A DNA stretch of 12,588 nucleotides, taken from assembly GCA_913773715.1 (NCBI GenBank), contig CAJYHD010000222.1, positions 1 through 12,588 of the forward strand, read 5' to 3'. Within the stretch, counting starts at the first letter, position 1, and each line of letters starts with the position of its first letter. This document shows positions 1 to 6,303 of this stretch, piece by piece. The translations under genes and the position numbers were made by a program. The DNA is from an uncultured Sphingobium sp. (GTDB lineage: Bacteria > Pseudomonadota > Alphaproteobacteria > Sphingomonadales > Sphingomonadaceae). A model generated the notes under the pieces. That model was not told where the DNA came from. It did no database searches and saw only the letters and a list, made by a program, of their open reading frames with translations.

Positions 1-765
1 GGCGATCAGATTGTGGTGGAAGGTCACGTTGCGCGCGCCATAGCCGAAATAGGTACCCCGGCTGTGCGCCCCGCGATTGGCGACGTTCAGCCCTTCCGAC
101 AGGATCGACCATTGCACCGTCACGTCGCGCGTGTCGCCGCAGGCATGCGGGGTCGCGCCCGATCCGACGATATTGATCCCTTCGTCGGTGGGCCAGGATG
201 TCGACAGATGATCCAGGATCACGTCATGCGCGCCGCCGCTGATCTGGATCGTATCGACATTGTCGGACGACCGCTGCGACGGGCCGGGGCGCAGGCGCAA
301 ATGACGGACGATCACGTCATGCGTCTGGATCAGCATCGGCGAGTTCATCGACTGGCCGATGCGGATGGCGATGCCGCCCGGGGACGTCTGGCCCGCGATC
401 GTCAGATAGGGGTCCATGACCTTGATCCAGTCCGACACGGTGATTGTTCCGCTCACCCGGAACACGCATGTGCGCGGCCCCGACGCTTCGGCACAGGCGC
501 GCAGCGATCCCGGTCCCGCATCGTCGAGGTTGGTGACGAGATAGACCCGGCCGCCCCGACCGCCGCGCGCATATTGGCCAAAGCCCTCCGCCGTCGCGAA
601 GGCCTTCAGCTTCGGACCCGACGGCGGCGGCTGACAGTTCGCCATATTATATTCGGCGACCGGCTTGCCAGCCTTATGGCTCGCTTGCCCGATCAGCAAT
701 GCGCTGGCGGCGGCGACCATGGCCGTGATGGAGACGGCGGCCACTGCCCTAGCTCTGGGGGACAT
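1..765 (-). CDS. Secreted pectate-lyase-like beta-helix protein, 3' end cut by window edge
   Basis: The frame is open for 255 codons from ATG at 765 down to position 1, so the C-terminus lies outside the window. Residues 1-30 form a basic start followed by an Ala/Val/Leu-rich segment, consistent with a signal peptide or N-terminal anchor and an envelope or extracellular location. The rest resembles bacterial pectate lyase-like (PL1-type) right-handed beta-helix proteins: EGFGQYARGGRGGRVYLVTN near 60-79, GPGSLRAC near 84-91, TIAGQTSPGG near 122-131, a DNVDTIQISGG...VILDH block near 168-186 matching the usual Ca-site region, and a VTFHHNLIA element at 247-255. The gene is last in the six-gene operon and overlaps the preceding polymerase gene by 17 bp, so it probably acts on the polymer made here (trimming or release). 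The substrate is not readable from sequence, and pectate itself is unlikely. Catalytic residues downstream cannot be checked. Confidence 0.85.
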   Translation of the reverse strand, partial: MSPRARAVAAVSITAMVAAASALLIGQASHKAGKPVAEYNMANCQPPPSGPKLKAFATAEGFGQYARGGRGGRVYLVTNLDDAGPGSLRACAEASGPRTCVFRVSGTITVSDWIKVMDPYLTIAGQTSPGGIAIRIGQSMNSPMLIQTHDVIVRHLRLRPGPSQRSSDNVDTIQISGGAHDVILDHLSTSWPTDEGINIVGSGATPHACGDTRDVTVQWSILSEGLNVANRGAHSRGTYFGYGARNVTFHHNLIA

Positions 766-2056
766 GCAGCCGCCCGAGCCGCTTACCAAGCCGCCGCCGC
801 GCCCTGTCGCGCAACGCTCCGTCCCCACTATGTAACGCAATTGCGATGGCCAACAGCACCGGCACCGCCCACAGCCGCGCATACATATGCGGGCTGGCGG
901 TCGAGAACAGCAGGAAGGACGACAGCACCGTCAGCGCCAGCGCACCCCGCTGCCGGTCGCGCATGAACGCGGCCAGCGCAACCGACAGCCCCGCCGCCAT
1001 CATCATCAGCCATCCCAGCAGGCACAGAAATCCGCCTTCTACCCATCGGAGGAGATACATGTTGTGGACCGGCGCGCGCAGCGGACTGACGATCCGGTCC
1101 TGATCGGCGCCGACGCCCAGCGCCATGCTGCCGCCGACCCGCTGCCACGCGTCCTCGATCAGACCCAACCGGCCCTCGAACGTTCCCGCCTCGCTGATGT
1201 CGCCGCTCTCGATCGCGCTCGCGACCCGCTTCTGGAACACGGGCGGCAAGCCGAACGCGGCAAGTCCGATCCCGCCGACCATCGTGAAGGCGGCGAGCGC
1301 GCACAGCATGGGACCCAGCCGCAGCCTTATGCCGCCGGACAGGAAGAACAAGGTCACCGCGACGCAGGACGCGCCGAATGCCGTAAAGGACGCGGTCAGC
1401 GTCAGCGCCAGAACCAGGATGGCGACCGCCGCGACGGTCTGCCATTGCCGGATCAGGCCCTTGCTCGCCAGATAGAGGACGAAGGGCAGCGTCATCGAAA
1501 TGACCGCGCCGTTCCAGTTGGCGTCCGTCGCGAAACTGCCCAGTCGTCCGCTGCCGGAAATGAAGTCCAGCCCCAGCATCGCGCGCGCGTCCTCGAATGA
1601 CCCGGTAAAGGTAAAGTAGATGACGATTCCGATAAGCTCCATCGTCACCACTCCCGTCAGGAAGGTGCGAGCCAGCCGATGGGCGTCGGCCTCCGAAAAA
1701 CCCATCAGCAGAAAAGGCATCACCACCCACGCCATGGCATATTGCGCGGCGATCGGCGCCCATCGGGTCGGATCGCTGCTCACGAACAGCGAACTCAACA
1801 GCAGCGCCGTCATCATCAGTAGGAAGCCGCCGAACCAGAGCGGTGACAGGACACCGAAAGGCTGCAACGGCATGCGCTGCTTCAGCAACAGCAGCACCAG
1901 GCCCAGCAACAGGCATGCATCGCTCAACGTGAACATGATCGCCATTGATGGGCGCAGGGAGAGATAGCTGCTGGTAAAGACGCCGAGCGTCAGGAATATC
2001 GACAGGCTGGTGATCGATGCCGGGCGATGGCCCGCACTAATCACGGCACTGGTCAT
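749..2056 (-). CDS. Wzy-like polysaccharide polymerase / O-antigen ligase family membrane protein
   Basis: Protein of 435 aa made almost entirely of hydrophobic segments (about 10-12 membrane helices), with a basic C-terminal tail. A large periplasmic loop near residues 295-335 carries the pattern expected of the Wzy_C/O-antigen ligase family: FEGRLGLIEDAW, then GVGADQD, then PVHNMYL with a His at about 331. Family members either polymerise undecaprenyl-PP-linked repeat units at the periplasmic face (Wzy) or transfer glycan to an acceptor (WaaL). Next to acyltransferase, flippase and Wzc-type genes I favour the polymerase role. I chose ATG at 2056 because it forms an ATGA overlap with the TGA stop of the upstream acyltransferase. 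A longer frame to 2122 exists but would run back into that gene. The stop TAG at 749 lies inside the start of the lyase gene. Polymerase versus ligase cannot be settled from sequence. Confidence 0.85.
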   Translation of the reverse strand: MTSAVISAGHRPASITSLSIFLTLGVFTSSYLSLRPSMAIMFTLSDACLLLGLVLLLLKQRMPLQPFGVLSPLWFGGFLLMMTALLLSSLFVSSDPTRWAPIAAQYAMAWVVMPFLLMGFSEADAHRLARTFLTGVVTMELIGIVIYFTFTGSFEDARAMLGLDFISGSGRLGSFATDANWNGAVISMTLPFVLYLASKGLIRQWQTVAAVAILVLALTLTASFTAFGASCVAVTLFFLSGGIRLRLGPMLCALAAFTMVGGIGLAAFGLPPVFQKRVASAIESGDISEAGTFEGRLGLIEDAWQRVGGSMALGVGADQDRIVSPLRAPVHNMYLLRWVEGGFLCLLGWLMMMAAGLSVALAAFMRDRQRGALALTVLSSFLLFSTASPHMYARLWAVPVLLAIAIALHSGDGALRDRARRRLGKRLGRLHVPQS

Positions 2057-3207
2057 GACACCACCCCATGCGATACTTTCGCACGGTAGATTCCCTGCCG
2101 GAAAAAGCGTTGGTAAGGCCACAGTTCGAGTGTGACATGAACCAGATGGGTGAGTGGCATGGTGAGCATCACCACCACGCCCGTAAAGATCACGATCGAC
2201 AGTGTCACATTGTCTGTGAACCAGCCAAGCTTCGCGAACAGCCAGCGCGTCAGATAATAGGTATAGGGGTGGACGAGATACAGGCTATAACTAATCGTCC
2301 CCAGATAGCGCATCAAACGGTTGTCGAGCGCCGCCGCTGTCAGGCTGCCCGGCTGGACCGCGAAGTAGAAATAGCATCCGGTCGCCAATATGATCGGCAC
2401 GACCACCGGGTTCTGGAAGTCGCTCCACCGATATTCGAAATGACCCTGCGCCGCGAACAGGATCGTCAGGCATAATGTGACTGCTTCGGGAATGCGCGGG
2501 TTGATCCGCACGCTCAACGGACGGCGGCTCATCGCCCAGATCGCACAGCCCATCACGAAATAGATCGCGATTGGAAAGGCGATGAGGAAGGCCAGCGCCA
2601 CGCTGCTCATCAGAGCCGCACAGGTTTTGCTGCGATGGCGCAGACAGAAATGCACCATGCCGCACATCAGGATGTAGAACATGACCTCGTACGTCAGGCT
2701 CCAAGCGTTGGGCGTCAGCTGCTCGGTCTCGGTGAACAGGTTGATGAAGAAAAACCCGCTCACAATCGTTTCCAGATTGTTGAGCTTGGGATAGGCGTTG
2801 GTGGCGGCATTCAGCGCCACGAAGATCACCGACAGAGCGAAGAACAGCGGATAGAGCCGCAGGAACCGACGAAGCGCGAATTCGCGCGGCGCATAGCGCA
2901 AGGCGCTCGGCAGAATGACGAAGCCGCTGATGACGAAGAACAGTTCGACGCCGAAGGTCCCCAGACACCAGGGCGCCTTGACCGCCTGCACATAGGCGTT
3001 GTTGTGCCCGTAAATATGCTCGGCGGTGCCGCCAAGGATGTGGGCGAAAAGAACCATGACCGCCGCCAGACCACGAAGCCCGTGCGCTGCGACGTTGAAA
3101 TCACTGTTGCGGGCCGCAGCCTCGCTACGGTGCGAGCGCTCTGCCCCCTTGAGCGTCAGTAGATCGTGCGTCCGTGTGTCGGCACCTGTAATCGTCGAAT
3201 CCGCCAT
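2053..3207 (-). CDS. Acyltransferase family 3 membrane protein (O-acyl modification of polysaccharide)
   Basis: Protein of 384 aa with about 10 predicted membrane helices after a roughly 36-residue polar N-terminus. It shows acyltransferase-3 hallmarks: GLRGLAAVMVLFAH at 43-56 with Arg45 and the conserved His56, ELFFVISGFVI in the next helix, a basic RRFLRLYPLF segment, and a C-terminal YSLYLVHPY. Such proteins move acetyl or other acyl groups across the inner membrane onto sugars of O-antigen, exopolysaccharide or Nod factors. Here it would decorate the repeat unit or polymer; acetyl is the usual guess, but donor and acceptor are not visible. ATG at 3207 shares one base with the stop of the preceding epimerase (TGATG). 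A GTG at 3210 in the same frame would give a GTGA overlap and one extra residue and cannot be excluded. The next gene overlaps it by ATGA. Confidence 0.9.
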   Translation of the reverse strand: MADSTITGADTRTHDLLTLKGAERSHRSEAAARNSDFNVAAHGLRGLAAVMVLFAHILGGTAEHIYGHNNAYVQAVKAPWCLGTFGVELFFVISGFVILPSALRYAPREFALRRFLRLYPLFFALSVIFVALNAATNAYPKLNNLETIVSGFFFINLFTETEQLTPNAWSLTYEVMFYILMCGMVHFCLRHRSKTCAALMSSVALAFLIAFPIAIYFVMGCAIWAMSRRPLSVRINPRIPEAVTLCLTILFAAQGHFEYRWSDFQNPVVVPIILATGCYFYFAVQPGSLTAAALDNRLMRYLGTISYSLYLVHPYTYYLTRWLFAKLGWFTDNVTLSIVIFTGVVVMLTMPLTHLVHVTLELWPYQRFFRQGIYRAKVSHGVVS

Positions 3208-4244
3208 CACGCTTGCCCCCGATGCCCCAGCCCTGTGCCCAGTACGCCGCCTGCCCCAATTGCCGTCGCGGCAATGACCTTGGTCGAGCGATAATGGTCG
3301 TAGGCCGCCGTCAATATGTCGCGATCGTCATGCGCAGGGGTCCACCCCAACACGCGTTCAGTTCGCGATGTATCCAGCACATAGTCCGCATCCGCGATCG
3401 CGAACTGCTCGGGATAGAGCAGGGTCAATCCGACGCGATCCAGCGCTGCCAGCGCCATCTGCACCATCGGCGCGGGCGTCGACAGCAGCATGGAATGCGA
3501 CCCTGCGCGCGCGATGAGATCGCCCAGCAAAGCGCGAACCGTGGGCGGATCGATTGACCCAAGGTTGAACGCGCCCGTCGGCACGCCCTGCTCCACCGCA
3601 CGCAATGCCGCGCTGACGCAATCATCGACGGAGATCATCTGATAGCGATTGCGGCCCGACCCGATCATTGGCACCGGCAATCCGCGCTCGATCAGGGCGA
3701 ACAGCTTGGTGAGGATGCCAAGCCGTCCCGCTCCTGCAATCAGCCGGGGCCGAAACACCGTCGCCGCCAACGACCAGCGGACTGTCGCATCGAAGATCCA
3801 TTGTTCCGCCGCCAGCTTGCTCGCGCCATAAGGACCGATCGGATGCTGCACCTGATTGTCGCGTATCGGCGAGCGCGTCGGTCGGCCATAGGTCATGTCG
3901 GTGGAAAAGAAGATGAGCTTGCGTGCGCCGCCCTGCTTCATCGCGGCGAGCAGGTTGCGCGTGCCTGCGGTATTCACCTCCTCGAACCACTCATGGCGAT
4001 TGCGGCGCGGAACCGGCCCATGAAACTGACGCGCGGCAAGATGATAGACCACGTCATTGGGACCAAGGCGCAAACTGCCGATGTCGCCATAGCGGCGGAT
4101 ATCGCCCGGCACGAACGTCGCGGCGGATGTCGCGGGCCTGTAGAGGTCGAAGATCGTGACCTTCTCCCCACGCGCCAGCAGCGCGTCGGCAAGGCGCGAA
4201 CCGACGAAGCCTGATCCGCCGGTGATGACGTGCCGGGGCGTCAT
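3207..4244 (-). CDS. NAD(P)-dependent epimerase/dehydratase (extended SDR)
   Basis: Protein of 345 aa. It has an N-terminal Rossmann fold with GGSGFVG at 9-15, an acidic residue ending strand 2 (Asp33, suggesting NAD preference), HLAAR near 68-72, an FSTDMTYG segment supplying the Ser/Thr position, and the catalytic YGASK with Tyr139 and Lys143. These mark an extended SDR of the sugar epimerase/dehydratase/reductase group; the sugar is not identifiable. The last ~22 residues (VIAATAIGAGGVLGTGLG) are hydrophobic and Gly-rich, unlike soluble GalE-type enzymes, and may contact the membrane. I placed the start at ATG 4244 because it makes an ATGA overlap with the transporter stop and sits just before the Rossmann strand; a 73-residue upstream extension lies in the transporter and UbiA-operon sequence and has no domain character. 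Position between a UbiA/SMR pair and the acyltransferase fits modification of a nucleotide- or lipid-linked sugar. Confidence 0.88.
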   Translation of the reverse strand: MTPRHVITGGSGFVGSRLADALLARGEKVTIFDLYRPATSAATFVPGDIRRYGDIGSLRLGPNDVVYHLAARQFHGPVPRRNRHEWFEEVNTAGTRNLLAAMKQGGARKLIFFSTDMTYGRPTRSPIRDNQVQHPIGPYGASKLAAEQWIFDATVRWSLAATVFRPRLIAGAGRLGILTKLFALIERGLPVPMIGSGRNRYQMISVDDCVSAALRAVEQGVPTGAFNLGSIDPPTVRALLGDLIARAGSHSMLLSTPAPMVQMALAALDRVGLTLLYPEQFAIADADYVLDTSRTERVLGWTPAHDDRDILTAAYDHYRSTKVIAATAIGAGGVLGTGLGHRGQA

Positions 4245-4609
4245 GCCGTACGTCCGATCACGAACACGCCTGCACAGATGAGCGCGATACCGGCGGCCCG
4301 CGCCGCCCCGACATGCTCGCCCAGCAGCATCACGCCCAGGATCGATGCGACGATATAGCCGATCGACAGCATCGGATAGGCGACGCTGACCTCCAGACGG
4401 CTCAGCACCGCAAGCCACAGCCCGATGCTGACGACGTAGCAGCCCATGCCCGCCCAAAGCCATCCATTGCCGACCATCGTCGTGGCGAACGGAATGACGT
4501 CGCGCACCGGCGGGATCGGCCCGACCGTCATCCCCTTGCGCAACACCAGTTGCGCGAAGGCGTTGAACAACACGCTAACCACCACCATCGCGAACGTTGC
4601 GGCGTTCAT
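4241..4609 (-). CDS. SMR/EamA-type four-helix transporter, candidate polyprenyl-phosphate-sugar flippase subunit
   Basis: Protein of 122 aa with four hydrophobic segments at roughly 3-23, 48-66, 76-95 and 98-118, the usual size and topology of the small multidrug resistance / ArnE-ArnF branch of the DMT superfamily. The third helix region SVAYPMLSIGYIVASILGVM and the following LLGEHVG fit the family. In helix 1 the proton/drug-coupling Glu of EmrE is not present: the region reads VLFNAFAQLVLRKG, with Asn16, Gln20, Arg24 and Lys25. That argues against drug/H+ antiport and is more like ArnE/ArnF, which carry undecaprenyl-phosphate-aminoarabinose. Start and stop both use ATGA overlaps (4606-4609 upstream, 4241-4244 downstream), so translation is probably coupled to the UbiA and epimerase genes. 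Its job is inferred from context: moving the lipid-linked sugar made by the UbiA protein to the periplasm. Confidence 0.85.
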   Translation of the reverse strand: MNAATFAMVVVSVLFNAFAQLVLRKGMTVGPIPPVRDVIPFATTMVGNGWLWAGMGCYVVSIGLWLAVLSRLEVSVAYPMLSIGYIVASILGVMLLGEHVGAARAAGIALICAGVFVIGRTA

Positions 4610-6093
4610 AGATGCACCCCCACGGCAATTCCCCACAAAGCGGCCACTGCTCCGGCATGCACCCAGCTGCCGCGATCGCGGATGGCATAGACCACTGGAT
4701 CGTCGTTCAGCGTGCCCCGGTGCGCGAGAAGCCAGATCCGCATCAGCCACAATCCCAGCACCGCCGGGATCAGGTAGAGCGGGCCAAGCGAGCCATAGAG
4801 GCCGTTCGGCATCGCATCGGTCCAGAGATAGAGCATCATGACGACGACCGAGACCAGCCCTGCGGCGATCCCCAACGCCATCGTCAGTGGCTCGTCTCCC
4901 GGCAGATAGCCGCGCCCCTTCACCACCCGCTCATTTTTGACCGCCTGCACCAGCTCGGCAGTCCGCTTGGCCAGCGCGAGCGACAGGAACAGCACCAGCG
5001 TGAACGTCACCAGCCAAGGCGAAATCGGGTGATCGATGATCACCATGCCTGCCGTGATGCGCAGCCCGAACAATGCGGCGATCGTCGCCACGTCGATCAT
5101 CGGCTGACGCTTCAGCCACAAGGAATAAGCCAGCGTCAAAGCGGTGTAGCAGCCCAGCACCAGCGCGAACGGCCGATCCAGCGCCAGCGCCGCCGCCAGA
5201 CCGCCGAACAGCATGACCAGCGCCAGCGGCACCGCCGTCGCTATCGGCACCAGCCCGCTCGCCAGCGCACGAAAGCGCTTGGTAGGATGCTGGCGGTCAG
5301 CGGCCAGATCGCTCAGATCGTTGAGGATATAGGTCGCCGATGCGACGATGCCGAACAGCAGCCATCCGGCTACGACCGTCGCCAGCATCGCAGGCTTCAG
5401 AAATTCATGGCTCAGGACAAGCGGCGCGAACAGCAGGCCGTTCTTGCTCCACTGGTGCAAGCGTAAGAGCTTGACCCAGTTTCGCGCGCTGGCCTTTCGG
5501 CGGGGCAGGACCGTCGGCTCACCCCCGGCACGCGCGACCCTGGCGGCGAGGCCGTTTTTCCCCCCCGCTACGATCACGCTCGCACTTCGGCGCCACACCG
5601 CCATGTCGGCCCGCGAGTCCCCCACATAGTCGAAGCCGGTGTCGAAGCGTCGCGACAAGGCCGCTGCCTTCGCCTCCGACTTGAGATTATGTTGCCCATT
5701 GCTCCCGGTCGCGCTCTCGAACAGGCCGAGCGATGCCGATACCGCGTCGGCAATGCTCTGATCGGCGGCGGTCACCAGATGGACCTCCCCGCCAATCTTG
5801 CGCCGCTGCTCGATCAGCGACAGCACCGCTGCGTCGTAAGGAAGATTGGCGCAATCGAGCGGCGAGAGACTGGCGCAACGCCGCTTCATTGCCGCCCGCC
5901 CCCGCGTGAGGCTCAACAAGGCTCCGGGCAGGCGGATCGGGTTGCGGAATGCGAGTTGGACCATCGTCTCGTGCAGCGTGTCGGTCCGCACCAGCGTCTG
6001 GTCGAGATCGACGACCAGCGGCAGGGGCGGCATCGCCCCGCTCTGCGCGTCGGCTGCATCCTTCATCCATCCGGCCGGCAGGCTGGCGTTCAT
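4606..6093 (-). CDS. HAD phosphatase-UbiA prenyltransferase fusion (polyprenyl-phosphate phosphoribosyltransferase-like)
   Basis: Protein of 495 aa with two domains. Residues ~25-185 are a HAD-type hydrolase: motif I VVDLDQTLV (Asp29, Asp31), motif II Thr108 in HLVTAAD, a Lys near 138-142, and motif IV YVGDSRADM with Asp159 and Asp163. Residues ~205-495 are a UbiA-type membrane prenyltransferase: LRLHQWSKN at 210-218, the first Asp-rich motif ILNDLSDLAADRQHPTKR at 256-273, and a second region from LKRQPMIDVATI (Asp334) to LAKRTAEL. The HPTKR extension after the Asp motif resembles decaprenyl-phosphate 5-phosphoribose synthase (Rv3806c type) more than quinone-pathway UbiA. The predicted reaction joins polyprenyl phosphate and PRPP, with the HAD domain possibly removing the 5-phosphate. 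It is first in the operon. ATG 6093 is chosen because GGAG lies 7 nt upstream; an in-frame GTG at 6099 is less likely. Confidence 0.88.
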   Translation of the reverse strand: MNASLPAGWMKDAADAQSGAMPPLPLVVDLDQTLVRTDTLHETMVQLAFRNPIRLPGALLSLTRGRAAMKRRCASLSPLDCANLPYDAAVLSLIEQRRKIGGEVHLVTAADQSIADAVSASLGLFESATGSNGQHNLKSEAKAAALSRRFDTGFDYVGDSRADMAVWRRSASVIVAGGKNGLAARVARAGGEPTVLPRRKASARNWVKLLRLHQWSKNGLLFAPLVLSHEFLKPAMLATVVAGWLLFGIVASATYILNDLSDLAADRQHPTKRFRALASGLVPIATAVPLALVMLFGGLAAALALDRPFALVLGCYTALTLAYSLWLKRQPMIDVATIAALFGLRITAGMVIIDHPISPWLVTFTLVLFLSLALAKRTAELVQAVKNERVVKGRGYLPGDEPLTMALGIAAGLVSVVVMMLYLWTDAMPNGLYGSLGPLYLIPAVLGLWLMRIWLLAHRGTLNDDPVVYAIRDRGSWVHAGAVAALWGIAVGVHL

Positions 6094-6100
6094 CTTCACT

Positions 6101-6104
6101 CTCC
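6101..6104 (-). promoter_or_regulatory. Shine-Dalgarno site of the HAD-UbiA gene
   Basis: On the minus strand GGAG is followed by a 7-nt spacer and ATG at 6093. This supports the ATG over the in-frame GTG at 6099, which would overlap the GGAGAG motif. Confidence 0.6.
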
Positions 6105-6232
6105 GCTGAGGCCCCGATCATGGTCCGGCGGGAGGGAGCGAGTCACGCGCAACGAGGGATAGGTCCCACTCTCCTGAAGGCATCGCGACACCCGACCGGC
6201 CTACTCCTTCTGATCCATCGGTCCGCCCACAT

Positions 6233-6247
6233 GCCTTTCACAAAGGC
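6233..6247. repeat. Short perfect inverted repeat, GCCTTT-CAC-AAAGGC
   Basis: Two 6-bp arms (6233-6238 and 6242-6247) separated by CAC lie between the divergent operon and the GT-C gene, about 57 bp before the latter's start. It could be a regulator half-site pair or chance; a 6-bp arm is weak evidence. Confidence 0.3.
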
Positions 6248-6287
6248 GAGGCCGCTTGGCTTAAGGTCGATGGGAATGACACGGGGC

Positions 6288-6294
6288 AAAGGAG
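6288..6294 (+). promoter_or_regulatory. Shine-Dalgarno site of the GT-C glycosyltransferase gene
   Basis: AAAGGAG ends 9 nt before the ATG at 6304 and supports that start. Confidence 0.65.
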
Positions 6295-6303
6295 TTTTCG
6301 CGC

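Larger units (their letters stand above)
6094..6303. promoter_or_regulatory. Divergent intergenic region between the HAD-UbiA operon and the GT-C gene
   Basis: This 210-bp spacer must hold the promoter of the six-gene minus-strand operon and that of the plus-strand glycosyltransferase, since both reading directions begin here. I found no clear sigma70-type -35/-10 pair and no long conserved ORF. It contains a short inverted repeat at 6233-6247 and the glycosyltransferase ribosome binding site at 6288-6294. Shared control of the two transcripts is an inference from geometry only. Confidence 0.5.

Noticed and set aside
13..966. Long plus-strand open frame (317 codons) opposite the lyase gene
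   Set aside because: Its translation is rich in Arg, His and Asp with no domain pattern, and it lies antisense to a clear lyase reading frame with family motifs. High GC produces such mirror frames.
828..1916. Minus-strand open frame of 362 codons overlapping the polymerase gene
   Set aside because: It is a +1 shadow of the Wzy-like gene: Arg/Gly/Ala-rich, with no membrane pattern, whereas the other frame has regular helices and the Wzy_C loop.
4245..4463. Possible 73-residue N-terminal extension of the SDR
   Set aside because: It lies in the transporter gene in another frame, is Arg/Gly-rich, and the Rossmann GGSGFVG motif already sits 8 residues after ATG 4244.
4612..5466. Plus-strand open frame of 284 codons opposite the HAD-UbiA gene
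   Set aside because: Composition is Gln/Arg/His-rich, typical of antisense to a membrane protein gene; no domain visible.
5555..5566. G7A5 run as a programmed -1 frameshift site
   Set aside because: In the reading frame it reads GGG GGG AAA AAC, which does not fit the X XXY YYZ slippery pattern; both domains are intact in the zero frame.
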